Assembly (NCBI GenBank): GCA_951799445.1
Contig: OX637292.1
Coordinates: 1,925,296 to 1,989,295 of the forward strand
Source of the DNA: Pseudisothecium myosuroides
Lineage: Eukaryota; Streptophyta; Bryopsida; Hypnales; Lembophyllaceae
DNA: 64,000 bases
Reading direction: 5' to 3'
This document shows, piece by piece, positions 1 through 11,138 of the stretch. The translations under genes were made by a program, and so were the position numbers. Positions within the stretch are counted from its first letter, which is position 1, and each line of letters begins with the position of its first letter. The notes beneath the pieces are model-generated. The model was not told the DNA's origin. It made no database searches and saw only the letters and a list, made by a program, of their open reading frames with translations.

Positions 1-109
1 TCTATTGGTTAGTTTTCAGTTTCACTTGAATTTTTTTGATTTGCCACTACTTGTAGTGCACAGTCGCGGTGCGGGCACGAAGTTCATTTCTGACAATTAG
101 TGACAACTG

Positions 110-145
110 TCCGCACCAAATCAGTAGTTACTGATTTGGTGCGGA
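110..145. repeat. Perfect 17-bp palindrome with 2-nt loop
   Basis: Positions 110-126 and 129-145 are exact reverse complements around a 2-nt loop, and the arm contains CCGCACCAAATCAG. It is GC-richer than its surroundings. It could be a relic of a foldback element or a strong hairpin. No gene is attached to it. Confidence 0.8.
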
Positions 146-500
146 ATATATCTGTACCATTTCGTTCGGGGGAGGGCAGAACCAGTGACTGTTACTGAAT
201 ATTATAAACTAGGCATCAACTTTAGCTACCTTTGAGAGTGCGTGGCATTAAAAAAAATAGAAAAGCAAGGATTTTGCAAGTTATAAAGGATGATTGGGAG
301 TACTATAACCCAAAACTAACTAAATAGATGCTAATTCCAATGTTAGGGAAGTAACAAATTGGCTATCAAATTCTATTGGTTATTGCAATCTTGGCTAAAA
401 TCTAATTTTTTTGAGGATTTTCTCCAATGCACATTTAGCTACTGAAAATTTTAAGTAGTAATGGAGCGAATTTTAGCCAGTTATGTGAACGCTGCTCCTG
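146..500. other. AT-rich intergenic flank
   Basis: No coding or RNA feature is supported here. The stretch lies outside the GC-rich left end of the Harbinger-like element. Confidence 0.5.
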
Positions 501-540
501 ACGTGCTTTGGACGACACTGAGCCCACGCACATGCCAGGA

Positions 541-655
541 AACCCTGGCGGGTGCCGGCGGACCCTGGCGGACCCAGCCAGGCGCCTGGCGGAACTGGCC
601 CTGGCGGGTTTGGGCACCGCCAGCGCCTGCGCCTTCCGCCCAAGGTTTCACGGCA
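541..655. repeat. GC-rich subterminal CTGGCGG repeat cluster
   Basis: The motif CTGGCGG recurs about five times within roughly 70 bases, next to the shared inverted 15-mer. Such clusters could be transposase binding sites at the end of the Harbinger-like element; that role is inferred. Confidence 0.4.
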
Positions 656-915
656 AGGGTGGGGTCATCGGGTATTTTTTCTTTTTTTCTTTTTCTTTTA
701 ACGTAAAAGAAAACGTTTTTTGCTTTTCCTGGTCAGTATCTGCTGCTGCATGGAAGTTGCGACTTCGTCTCGCAGGTTTGAGTCCAGACAGTCCAGCGTC
801 GGTTCTTCTTTTTTTGTTTTGTTTTCAAAGGTGCCGTACTTGTGGTTTTGGGTTAGTTGAAGAGTGTTTAGTTCCTCGTTTAGGGTTTTAAGCAAGTGTT
901 AGGCATTTTGTAAGC

Positions 916-1845
916 ATGGAGGAAGAAGATGTTGGGAGAGTTTTTGTTACAAATACTCCCTCTGTATTTTTTGGTGAAAATTCTTCTCAAGTTTCGCATT
1001 CTGTTTCTAGTGTCCCTACAGGTCCACCTCCACAGGCTCCCCCCCAGCAGGAGCGGCATTGAAGCAACGCCGCCATCAAATTCTTGTTGTCACAATGCAA
1101 GAAGTATGTGGAAGCTCACAACACCGTGACGATGCGACAGCATCAGTGGGTGAGAATCCACAAGCTCCTGATTGCAGAGTACCCTCGAGAATCTGGGAGA
1201 AAGGTAAAGTCTTTATCTGACAAGTGGGAGAAGTTGCGGAACACGTACTCGAAGATGAAGAAATTGCGCAATCAAACGGGCGACAGAGCACGTGACGACG
1301 GTGCAAAATTCATTTGGTATGACGACATCGACAAAATCCTTAGCTTCACAGCTAAGGCCAACGGAGTTCCAGGCGGGATGGATCAGGGCGTGCCAGTGCT
1401 AGGGACGGGGACCTCGACTGCACCAGTGGATGTCAGTGACGAGCATGATGAAGATGGTGAGCCGTCTCAATTTCAGTCTCCACCACGGTCAACTCCTGCT
1501 CCATCAACTGGACCTGGCCACAAAAGCACTGCAAGCAGCCCACGCACACGAGCTGCTAATTTACCTGGATGTCGCGGCAAAGGTACAGCCTCAAAACCAG
1601 CTAAGAGAGCCAGGGTTGATCGGAACTTGATGGATGCCTTGGATGCCTTGGATGATAGGCTATCAGATGCCACTGCTGAAACCGAAAGGCTGAGGATTGA
1701 GGCTGCTATGACTATGCATAAAGACAACTTGCTTGATCGGCAGGAAAACAGGAAACTGAAGCTCGAATTGTTCAAGCTCCAGCAGGCTACTGGTGAGCGG
1801 ATGGCTACTCTATTCGCAGAAGCAATGAACAAAAATACAAAATAA
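916..1845 (+). pseudogene. Harbinger-associated MYB/SANT-like DNA-binding protein, one premature stop
   Basis: The frame from ATG 916 runs to TAA 1845, broken only by TGA at 1060-1062; one C-to-T change from CGA would explain it. After a Pro/Gln-rich leader comes a trihelix/MYB-like domain (about residues 50-115) with QHQWVRIHKLL, VKSLSDKWEKLRNTY and IWYDDIDKIL, as in the Myb/SANT-like proteins of PIF/Harbinger elements. A Ser/Pro-rich linker follows, with the basic stretch KPAKRARVDRNL, then a C-terminal helix of about 65 residues resembling the conserved tail of this family. In related elements this protein works with the transposase to bind the ends and import it to the nucleus. The family call is firm. 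Its pairing with the transposase at 20.5 kb is inferred. Confidence 0.75.
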
Positions 1846-2650
1846 ATTTGATGGTATTCCTAGTTTTTCACCTTGTATTGCTTTTGTCTAATAAAGCTTA
1901 TTTTTATTTCAAATTGTCATTTTTCAATACTCATTTCTTTTCACATTGACCTTTTCTATTGAATGCTTCACCTTATGCTTGACATTTCATTGTATGCATA
2001 TAATTATAGTGGTTATAGGTCTTAAGGGTGCTCAATACTTATGTCAAAATTTCGCTTCTGCAAAATAGGGTTTGAACTTACCTTCAAAGAATATGTAATC
2101 TGTCAATGATTTGCTTCGGCTCATCACTCTCTATACTCAAGAAATAGTAAATTGGTGAATGTAGTTCTTTACAGTACTCACAAATCATACATGGAGCTTC
2201 ACTTCTAATCTTCCATAAGAATTAGGTTTTTTAAACTACTAAGCAATTTCGACCTCAGTAAGTTCAAATTCCTTTCAGTTTACTAATTAGGTTTCCAAAG
2301 TTGGTAAGCAAAAATCAACCTCATTGTTTGCTTTGATTTGACTGATCGGTATGAAGATGTTGAACTGCCCTGTTCACTTCTAATATCTTCATGCATCGGT
2401 TCTTTTTATTTAATTTGTGTACTGTTTTCAATCAAGGAATTCAAATCAATTTGTCGTGCACAAACACATCGTGCCAAGATCATATCGAGCCAACATGAGA
2501 GCAAGCGTGCCATAAGTAACAATAGACCTTGTAATTGGCTAGCAACCTAACCACACCAAAGTCCAATAGCTCCTGACCAGCGGTGAATACCGTGGTCATA
2601 GGAAAAACGCCTCGTGACTTGTGATCTATATCACAATCACGGCAAATCCT
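1846..2650. other. Non-coding segment between Harbinger MYB gene and gypsy 3' end
   Basis: AT-rich sequence with a possible AATAAA-like polyadenylation signal (TAATAAAG near 1890) for the MYB-like gene. The gypsy 3' LTR would be expected here, but no match to the sequence upstream of gag (16.4-18.5 kb) was found, so the 3' LTR may be missing or too diverged to see. Confidence 0.4.
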
Positions 2651-2892
2651 GCAAGTAATGAAAGAAATGCGAAAAACATCCTATCATCACAAGCACTAAA
2701 CACCAGCGACATCCATAGCAAAGTAAAGAAATTAAACACCCATGATACAAGAGTACACCAAATGTAGCAAGTGGTTTGGTAACCACTCCTTTACTCGCCG
2801 CCTTCGCCGGTGTCGAAGCCCCTTTTACACTGGCGAACTCAGTGGCCTTCTCCGAAGAACCAACGAGAACCCAATGGAAAATCCTACAAAGG

Positions 2893-3043
2893 TGAAGATG
2901 TTTGTTTATGCCCTGGCACACATTTGGGACAAACCCACCGACCCGCTAGAGTTTCTTACAATGGTGGTGTTAAACAATCCGTGTGCCACCCAGTCGAATA
3001 AACATTGCACAATACCATAGTGGCAGTGCTCTTAGCGCTTCCA
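2893..3043 (-). pseudogene. PHD finger at the integrase C-terminus (degenerate)
   Basis: In frame after the integrase tail lies a C4HC3-type pattern: KCVLY, then about 11 residues, CNVY, STGWHTDCLTPPL, stop TAA, ETLAGRWVCPKC. The WHxxCLxPPL signature and terminal W-V-C-P-K-C are typical of PHD fingers, which bind histone H3 tails. Two expected zinc cysteines are tyrosines (C-V-L-Y and C-N-V-Y), and a TAA interrupts the loop. Each cysteine loss is one transition. In an intact copy this module would be expected to steer integration or reading of chromatin, as chromodomains do in chromoviruses; that role is inferred. Confidence 0.7.
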
Positions 3044-3762
3044 TACAACACGCATTTCAGCCCAGCCGAAATTCGTGACCCGCTGGAATCAATACGTCCA
3101 TTAATGTGTGGCAAATGACATGGTGCACAATTGCGCGTGTGATCTTTCCAGATCTTGCCATCACGACCCTCCAAGAGCAAAATTCCCGACTTAAGCACTT
3201 CACGGACTCATAGAATAATACGCCCTGCAGTCACGTCAAGGGTGGTAGGCGCCGTTTGCTGCAAATAGACATAGTCACCAGGCAGAAAACGTCGCACTTG
3301 AGGTCTATAGCCTCCTCCTCGTATCGTAGCATAACGTAGAGTGTCTCTATGTTGCGCAATAGAAAGGTTCTCCAAAGCCATGGACATCACCTTCTTGTGT
3401 AATTTCGCAAGTTGCTCGCATACTCGAGCCCACGTGTCTGGATCATCCATGTGATCCAATATCTTGTCTGCATCTTGTTTGATTGTCATCGGTAAAACCG
3501 GATGGCGACCAAACAACAAATAATAGGGTGAGAAAGAAGCCAAAGATGCTTGCTTACTAAACCGATAGCCCATTGCTATCCACGGTAGTTGTAAGTCTCA
3601 ATCTCTATGATGGCCCTTCTTCAAACTATACTTGCGAAGTCCCCTCTTGACGGTTTGCACCATGCGCTCCGCCAATCCATCTGCTTCGGGATGATCTCGT
3701 GAAGTAGTGCGGTGATCAATCATCGCTTGTTCGTACAAGGCTTGAAATTCTCCAAGACACTT
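3044..3762 (-). pseudogene. Integrase, second part: catalytic Glu region and C-terminal domain
   Basis: The sequence continues the integrase core that stops at 8748. GEFQALYEQAMIDHRTTS is followed by RDHPEADGLAERMVQTVKRG, whose region carries the third acidic catalytic residue of the DDE triad. Next come WIAMGYRFSKQASLASFSPY and LLFGRHPVLP, family-typical for plant gypsy integrases, then a beta-rich tail with FLPGDYVYLQQ. Stops lie near 3598-3600 and 3205. Removing the 4,985-bp insertion and one target duplication joins this part in frame with the upstream half, which shows the insertion came after the element was in place. Confidence 0.85.
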
Positions 3763-5039
3763 TGTGAGCTCCCAATTTGTCACTTGGGACTCGTAGAATT
3801 ATTTTTTTGGAAATTTGCAATTTAAAGTTGATAAAAATATAGAAAAATCCATAAAAAGAGTATAGAACCGAAATAGGGTTGTGTCATACCCATTATAGTA
3901 TTTGGTCTAGATTTGTGTTTCTTACTTAGAATCCCCCAAACCTTGCCTAAAAATAGTATAGAAATAACGGAAAGGTTAGAGTTGGAGGATTTGAGTCACA
4001 CAGCCCCAAAAGGGCTAAATCCCACCATGAATGTGGCGATTCATGGCTAGGTCGGTCCGAGGGATCCACAGCGAGGCCACTAGGTCGGGTCCTAGAGTTA
4101 GATTTAGAATTCCCCATTAGATCGACGAATTCCCAAAATCCCGATTGTTAGCATGCAGGAGCCACTCACGCAAGACCGGGCCCGTGGAGGAATCTACAGC
4201 CCAAGGATGGTGTTCTAGGGTGAATCCCATGCCAGGAATCCAACGGCGAAATCGGTTCGCCAAGATTCCTCCACCTGCAGAAGATTCCCGCATCGTCGCT
4301 AATTCGAGGAGATGGCCAGTTTTGAATCTCCATTGACCAATCGTGCCAGGTACGGAAACACACCCGCACGTCTTTCATGCGACTCCCTGAGAGGTCACGT
4401 GAAAAATCCCGGCATCTTCCGACTTGCAGAAGAACCTTTTTCCGGGTGGTCAACCCTCCTAACCTCCAACGGGAATTTCATGGAAATTACCCAGGTTACA
4501 ATAAAATCTCACTAAAAATTAGACTAGCTTGTTTTATGTTAATAATGCGCTCCGTGAAGTTTCACGACATTCCGATAGCGGCAAGTACCCGAACCGGCGA
4601 GATTCCTCGGGAATTAACCACGTGGCGGGGTCCCCACCACGTTGACCGGCATTCCGGGACCATACGATGGCGAAACGAAGTCAACCAAAAGTCCTTCCCG
4701 ACTCTCTCGCACCTACCGGAGACCCTAGGCTATTCACATTTTTCAAAATAGGAGACCCCCAAGATCTAGGATTTTACCACGATTTGGTTTTTAAACTAAA
4801 TTAGCCTACGATGGGTTTTTGGCCTCGGTACGGGAGGTAGAGGGGTCTAGGACTAAACACGGCGTTCTGGATCCAACGGCGCAATCCGTTCGGCGATTGG
4901 AGCTAATCTCCAAGAGTTAGGATGTTGGTCCAGCATAGATGGTAGAAGTAGAAATTTAGGATGTAGGATGAAAATCTTTGAGGATGAGGATGAAAATCCC
5001 CGTTGATAAGGTTACCTTAGAGCTTTAGAGAGAGGGGTG

Positions 5040-5062
5040 AGCCCTTGGGAAACCTATATAAG
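5040..5062 (+). promoter_or_regulatory. Putative LTR core promoter (TATA box)
   Basis: CCTATATAAGGG is followed about 25-30 bases later by a CT-rich stretch suited to transcription start. It lies inside the 5-kb TG...CA insertion and would drive + strand transcription through the tandem-repeat region. Confidence 0.5.
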
Positions 5063-5507
5063 GGCCCCATTTCTCTCTCTAAAACACCCCCAATTCTTGT
5101 TTTGGGTCCGTGGGTCCAAGTTATTTTGGATATTTTGGCGTTTCAAGCCAAAAACCTCTACGGTGTTTTCGGAGCACTTTTGGCTCCATTGTTGCTTATT
5201 TTCAAGCTTTGAAGGTCCTTGGGGGTCCTTCTACCTTGCTTTGTGTACTCTTTGTGCAGTGTTTTTATACTTTGTTGTAGTTGGAGAGCCTCTCTCTCCC
5301 CCTTGTACGTGACGTGATCTAACTTGTGAAGTTAAGAGTCTTTTGTTTTGTATCTTGCACTAATCCTAAAGTCACCCCCCACCGTACCTTGGCGATGTCG
5401 CTTTGGGGGGCCTTTAGCGTGTGAGCGTTGTGTTGCCACGTGATCTAACTTGCCAGTTTTCTTTTCCTTTGTAGTTTTTTCTTACACCCTCTACTAATAT
5501 TCCCTTT

Positions 5508-5965
5508 GTTGAGTGGACCCCCCTTCGGGACGGCGAAGCTTTGGACCTCCTTGTACATGTGTTGCTAAATTTCTTCCAAACCCTCTTCTAATCTTCTCCT
5601 TGTTGAGTGGACCCCCCCCCGGGACGGCGAAGCTTTGACCCTGTGTGTGTGTTTTCTTTTAAAGTTTAGTTTTCCCTCTTCTAAAGTCTCTCCCCTTGTG
5701 TGGACCCCCCTCCGGGACGGCGAAGCTTTGACCCTGTGTGTGTGTTTTCTTTTAAATTTAGTTTTCCCTCTTCTAAAGTCTCTCCCCTTGTGTGGACCCC
5801 CCTGGGAAACGGCGAAGCTTTGAACTAGTGACAAAGTAGAGTCCTAAAGCGTGTGTTAAAAGTGTAGACGGCGGAGCTTTGAACCCCCGGGGTGTCAAGA
5901 AGTCCTAAAGTTGGTGTTAAACCCAATTTGACGGCGAAGCTTTGCATCTACCCCGTGTTTAGTTC
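5508..5965 (+). repeat. Tandem repeat, about 90-95 bp period (GGACGGCGAAGCTTTG core)
   Basis: The core (GGGACGGCGAAGCTTTG and variants) recurs near 5530, 5624, 5717, 5808, 5868 and 5930. The copies around 5600-5820 share a roughly 90-95 bp unit with GTGTGTGTGTTTTC and CTCTTCTAAAGTCTC. It lies downstream of the TATA box, so it would be in the transcribed leader. Confidence 0.8.
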
Positions 5966-6124
5966 CAAAGTCTAGTTTCCAAGACCTTTGTGGAAACCTC
6001 CAGAGTTTAGCTTCCAAGATATGTAGGGTTCTTTGCATTTGTCTAGAGTAGTGTCTTCAAAAGTTTTAGGTAATTAGTTGTTTCCAAGGTCTTAGTAAGT
6101 TTAATACCCCCGACGGTTATTTCC

Positions 6125-6400
6125 CCCATTAGCCTTAGCAAAAACTCAGTCTTAAAATAGCCTTAGCAAAAATCCAGTCTTAAAATAGCCTTAGCAAAAA
6201 TCCAGTCTTTTTAGCCTTAGCAAAAATCCAGTCTTAGATAGCCTTAGCAAAAAATTCCAGTCTTTTTAGCCTAGCCGGAAATCCAATTTTTAGCCTAGCC
6301 GGAAAACCAACATACAGTAGCGACATCAGGACCAGCATACAGCAGCACATCAGGACCAGCTACAGCAGCAACATCAGACCAGCATACAGCAGCACCATCG
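6125..6400 (+). repeat. Two adjoining minisatellites
   Basis: From about 6130 to 6305, units based on TAGCCTTAGCAAAAATCCAG repeat six to seven times with decay to TAGCCTAGCCGGAAA. From about 6309 to 6398, units based on ACATCAGGACCAGCATACAG repeat about four times. Both end at an A-run near 6410. They are part of the 5-kb insertion. Confidence 0.8.
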
Positions 6401-7259
6401 GGAGCCAAAAAAAAAAAAACATATTAAAAAATTAATTAATTATTTTTAATTAATTGACCAGCCCAGCCAGCCAGCCGGGAGGTGGTGGGCAGGCTCGGGG
6501 TCCAGCACCCAGCCAAATCGGTCGCTCTTCTTTTTGAACTCAAAGTTTTTTGGTCTTTTTGGGTTCTGATTTTTTGGGGTCTCTCAAACTAACTCAAAAA
6601 TCAGACCTAAAACACCACAAAAATGTGGGACTAACCTATTACTAGCTAGGGAAGGAGTAGGATTAGGGTCTAAACCAAAAAGGGAGAAGGGAGAAAAGAG
6701 CGGAGCACCACCGTACCTGCACACAAATTTGTTTCACCACTCACACCTACACACAATGGAAGGAAATTAGGGGGAAGGATGTGTTATAGGAGTGGAGAGG
6801 AGAGAGACGATAAATAGTGCCTAGCTAGGAGATTAGGTAGGAAATCTAGAAGAACTCCTTGCAACCGTTGGGAGGAGAATTAGGATGACACAAAGCAAAG
6901 TTGCGTAAGAGGGTAGGAGGCTCATTTAAAACTTCACGAAGTTTGAGACTAGAGCGTAAGACCACCATCACCACGGTTGGTGGAATAGTTCAAGAGTAGA
7001 AGGAAGAGGAGGAGAGAAAGAAAAGAAGAAGGAAATGGGGGGAAAGGGTTAGACCATCATACTTGTAACGTTTCTTTTCTACAACTTAAGCCGTGGGCCT
7101 TGAAAAAAATAAAATAAATAAAGACCATAGCACAAAAACAAAAGAAGACAACCGCGAGTGGCCACCATGGAGCACGAGGACGCGCATGTGGACGGGGATG
7201 ACGTCATTTCCGACACTAGCAGTAACGAGGTGGGTCACTAAACTAATCCTAGTCGTTTT

Positions 7260-8400
7260 TCCCTAATTAGCACTTATTTTCCTAATCAGCCCTTAGAGCG
7301 TGATTAGCATCCGAGATTAGCGCGAATTAGAAGTTTAGATTCAAAAGTTGATAGATTAAGAATAGAGGTTTCCGAAAACATCTTATAATTAAGATTTGAC
7401 CGTAAACTGACCGCGTTAGGCTAAGTTAAGCGGTAGGGGGTAGAACGGAGGAATTTTAATTAAAAGGGAACCACAAGAAACAATGGACGGAAATTAGGAT
7501 TAGATTAGAGGGAGGATTTAGGATTAAAATTAAAGATCAAATAGCAAGTTAAAAACCTAGGATTAAATTAAGATTTTAATTAGGGAAGTTAAAATTCAAA
7601 AGCCAAAAGTGAGAGTTAACTTTGGGAAGTAAAAAGTAGAGTAGGAAGTAGAAGTCACAAGTAGAATCCACTTAGGAAGTAGATTGTTGAGTTAAAAATA
7701 GAGCTAAAATTAGAAGTCAAAACCCTAGAGTTAAAAGTTGGAATTAAATTTAGGAGGATAACATTTAGAGCTAATCTTGGATTAAAACGATAGGATTAAA
7801 TTTGGAAGTAGAAGTCAAAAGTCAAAAGTCAAAAGTTTAGATTAAACTTAAAGGTTAAATTTTAGAGTCAATTAGGGGAGTAAAAAGTGAGAGTAAAAAG
7901 CTAAAAGTAGAAGTTAAAAGTTAGACGTAGAAGTAAAATTTTAGAGTTAGTAGAAATCTAGAGTCAAAGTGAAAACTTAGAGTCAAACCTAGAGGTTAAA
8001 ATTGGGGATTGATTTTAGAAGTAACAATTTAGGATTAAAAGTAAAAAACCTAGAGTTAAATGAGGAGTAAAAAATCTACAGTAAAAAGTGAAAAGTTAGA
8101 GTTACCTTTAGAGGGTAAATCTTAGAGTAGTTTAGAGATAATGACATAGAATTAGAAGTGAAACTTAGAATTACCCTAGAAGGTTAAAACTTGGAAGTTA
8201 GGAGTCGAAGTTGATTTAGAAGTAAAAACTTAGAGTTAAAAGTTAAACCTAGGGTTAAATTCCGAGGATAAATTTCAGAGTTAAATTAGGAGTAAAAATC
8301 TAGAGTTTCATTTAGAGGTTGAAGATTAGAGTAAGAGTTAAACTTTAGAGTTAGTCTTTAGAGTAGAACTTCTCGGTGGAGTCTTAAAATCCCACGATAG
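7260..8400 (+). repeat. C-poor purine-rich degenerate repeat (TTAGAGTTAAAA-like)
   Basis: More than 1 kb is built from short variants of TTAGAGTTAAAAGTT, TTAGGATTAAA and GTAGAAGT, with few cytosines on the + strand. It has no lasting open frame. It may be a decayed gag region or an expanded low-complexity tract of the inserted element. Confidence 0.65.
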
Positions 8401-8747
8401 TCTTAGAGGTTCATGGAAGGAACATAGGGGTTCCTCTTTTTACATAATTAAGGACGTTAGAAATGACGCCAACTACTCAGTCTACCCCCGACATAGGATA
8501 GATAGTTAGGGAGTTAGAATTTTACCATTACCCTGAGCATTGCAGTTACCTTGTGAGTTACTACATGCATTCTAATTATTCGCTGCCATCCACGACACTT
8601 AGGAAACGTTAGCAAAAAAGATCCATTGCTTGGAAGGCACAGTGGACCGCGCTCACATCACCCCCATATATTAAAAATTGTGGATAAAGGCATAGAACCT
8701 GGTCGGTGTTCGCTCGATTACCAAGGGTGGGTAATCCAGTGTCCACA

Positions 8748-9400
8748 CACTCATGCCCTTGGTCAGTCAACACCTTGGCTGGAACTCCAAAGCGACTCAA
8801 CACTCGGTCTAAGAATGAGTAAGCGGCCCCTTCACTGAACTTGTCAGGCAACGCCACAACCTCTATCCATTTGGAGAAGTGCTCAATCATCACCAACACA
8901 TACTTGTTATGTCGTGGTGTTACTGGCAATGGTCCTGCAAAGTCCAAACTCCACCTATAGCCCAATCCCATGATTGGCAACGGTTGTAGTTGAGGCATCA
9001 GGGCATTAAATGATGCCTGCACTCTATCACAAACCGTGCATCTGGCTACCAACTGTAGGACTTGCGTTTGCATGCCTCGCCATCAATAGTGAATCTGCAG
9101 CAAGTTGTGAGTTCTTCGCACTCCAAAGTGCCCCAAGTCCTCGTGTGCATGCATAACTAACTTCACTCTCTCATGAAGCGTCGGTACCACCGTCTTGTTG
9201 CCATCTGGCCATATACGAAGTAAATGATCCCCCTCCCATTCAAACCTCTTGGCTCGTTGTAAGATCCGATCCTTCTCCTTAGCTAACACTGTGGAAACCA
9301 ATTCACCAAGCTTCAAATACTTCATCACATCTCCATCCTTGAAAATATCCTTGGCGCCTCCAGACTCTTCACCACCATCCGCATCCATCTTGGCCACGAT
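8748..9400 (-). pseudogene. Integrase, first part: HHCC zinc domain and first two catalytic Asp
   Basis: Read on -, HEDLGHFGVRRTHNLLQIHY, a TGA stop near 9083, WRGMQTQVLQLVARCTVCDR form the HHCC zinc-binding domain. The core follows with WSLDFAGPLP (first Asp) and FGVPAKVLTDQG (second Asp). The frame is then cut by the 4,985-bp insertion at 8747. Integrase inserts the cDNA into host DNA. The upstream linker (about 9083-9600) joins it to RNase H. Apart from the TGA and the insertion, the key residues are present. Confidence 0.88.
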
Positions 9401-9519
9401 GGCTTCCTCGGTGACGTCTCTAGTCATTGCCAATAAACTCAAATAGGCGGCAGCATGCCACCCTGGTAACGAATCTTCTCCCTCCTCCACGTGCCAACTA
9501 GCTCCCGTGGAGTCCACTT

Positions 9520-10060
9520 GACTAAGACTTGAATTGCGACTCAAGCCGTCCGCATCCATGTTCACCAAACCGGCACGGTGTACAACTTTGAAATCATACT
9601 CCATCAGCATCAAGGCCCATCGTGCAAACTTACCAGTAAGCTTGTCAAACTCCATGAGCCACTTCAACGGTTGGTGGTCTGTCACCAATAAAAATTCGTT
9701 GCCATATAAATAACAACGAAAGTGAGCAATGGCCCAAATCGCTGCCAAATCTCTCCCTCGTATGAGCTGTACTGTGCCTCCGCATTGTTGTTGGAGCGAC
9801 TGGCATAAGCTACTACAAACTCCCTGCCATCATTGTCCATTTGTGTCAACACTACGCCAATCCCCAGTGAGCTCCAATCTGTGTGCCACTGGTAAGTTCT
9901 ACCAGGAATCGGCCTCCTCAAGATGGGTGCCGATGATAAACGCTCCTTCAATTGCGTAAAGGCGGCCTCTTGTTTATCTCCCCACATCCAAGGTTGATCA
10001 TTCCTTGTCAGCATGGTCAATGGCTTTGCAATAGCATTGAACGTTTTCACAAACTTCCGA
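9520..10060 (-). pseudogene. Gypsy RNase H domain, frameshifted
   Basis: After the RT connection (LTMLTRNDQPWMWGDKQEAAF) comes QWHTDWSSLGIGVVLTQ with the first RNase H Asp, FVVAYASRSNNNAEAQYSSYEGE with the catalytic Glu, and, in a different frame from about 9745, FLLVTDHQPLKWLM and VNMDADGLSR. These are standard gypsy RNase H landmarks. A frameshift near 9745 and a TAG near 10,060 break it. Confidence 0.88.
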
Positions 10061-10062
10061 TA

Positions 10063-10985
10063 CTAGTTGCACAACTCCAAAAACGCCCGCAGTCTACTCA
10101 CATCCTTCGGCCTTGGTATAGAAACCATCACTTTCACTTTACTAGCTACCACACCCAATCCACCAGGGTATATCATGTGGCCCAAGTACTCTACACGGTT
10201 ATAATAAAACTTGCATTTATTCGGATGCAATTTTAAACCATGGAGTCTCAGTCTAGCAAAAACCTCCTTCAAGTGAGCTCTATGTTGGTTTTGATTTATG
10301 CTATAGACAATGATGTCATCAATGTAGCATTTCACAAACTCCAAGTCCGCAAAAATACGGTCCATGATCCTTTGAAACTCAGCGGGTGCGTTTTCAACCC
10401 AAAGGGAAGGAACCTCCACTGATACAAGCGGTCCTTTCCATCCTCATCAATCCCCCAAAACGCCGTCTTTCCTTTATCACCTTCTCGAATGCCAAGTTGG
10501 TGATATCTCGACCGGAGATCCAAAGTACTAAATACTTTAGCGTGGCCGATGGCGTCAAAGTTCTCCTCCGGTGTTGGCATCGCATAACGGTCGGACTTTG
10601 TGAACTTATTGATTCTCCGATAATCCCCACACATCCTCTTCTCGGTCCAATTACCAAAAATATCCTTCTTGGATGGCATAACCGTTGCTGATGCATATTC
10701 ACAATCCGAAGGCGCTAACTCCACCAACCCGGCCTCCAACAACTCCTTAGTTCGGTCTTGGATCATCTTGCGCTCTGCCTCACTGTACTTGTACGGTTTG
10801 CGATAAATCGGTGCATCATCCATCAAGTTTATACGGACCTGTTGTCCCCTAAGGACTCCCAAGTCCTTCAAGCTAAATGCAAAGCAATCCACGTAACTCT
10901 TGAAGAATTCTTGTTCTTGTTTCCCTTCTGTTTCATCCTGCAGGCCTACTAATGATTTTCAAGTTTCCTTGGTCACCACTTCCTT
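10063..10985 (-). pseudogene. Gypsy reverse transcriptase, frameshifted
   Basis: FVKSY/DCFAFSLKDLG-type leader, YRKPYKYSEAERKMIQ, VMPSKKDIFGNWTEKRMCGD, FSTLDLRSRYHQLGI, RLYQWRFLPFGLK and, after a frameshift near 10,395-10,410, NAPAEFQRIMDRIF and KCYIDDIIVYS. The YIDD box (10,315-10,326) is the catalytic motif and is intact. The N-terminal half is in the same frame as protease and methyltransferase. In-frame stops near 10,960 and 11,028 separate it from the methyltransferase open frame. Confidence 0.92.
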
Positions 10986-11138
10986 CCGTTCTTCCTTTGA
11001 AATAGCTCTCTCTATCCTTGGTTGCTATTGCACACCAACTGGAGCAACTTCATCTTGCTCCACACCTATCATGCCATATCGTTTTTCCACTTGGCTCAAG
11101 CACCATAGCTCCTCTATTTGATCCGATATGTGCTCCTC

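Larger units (their letters stand above)
3763..8747 (+). mobile_element. 4,985-bp TG...CA insertion inside integrase: giant solo-LTR-like or LARD-type retroelement
   Basis: The insert begins TGTGAGCTCCC and ends GTGTCCACA. It is flanked by CACTT (3758-3762) and CACTC (8748-8752), a 5-bp target duplication with one C/T difference, as expected for LTR elements. A promoter-like TATATAAG lies near 5054, followed by pyrimidine-rich sequence, then tandem repeats. No RT, integrase or protease was found. A short ATG-led frame at 7167 (MEHEDAHVDGDD...) resembles a gag start but ends within about 25 codons. No internal direct repeat matching the two ends was seen, so it looks like one very long LTR. 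A non-autonomous element with strongly diverged LTRs is the alternative. Confidence 0.65.

Noticed and set aside
8609..8747. Open frame continuing integrase past the second Asp
   Set aside because: It runs by chance into the 5-kb insertion; the true integrase continuation is at 3044-3762.
9952..10691. Plus-strand frames in the RT region
   Set aside because: They are complements of the RT and RNase H coding sequence with no domain of their own.
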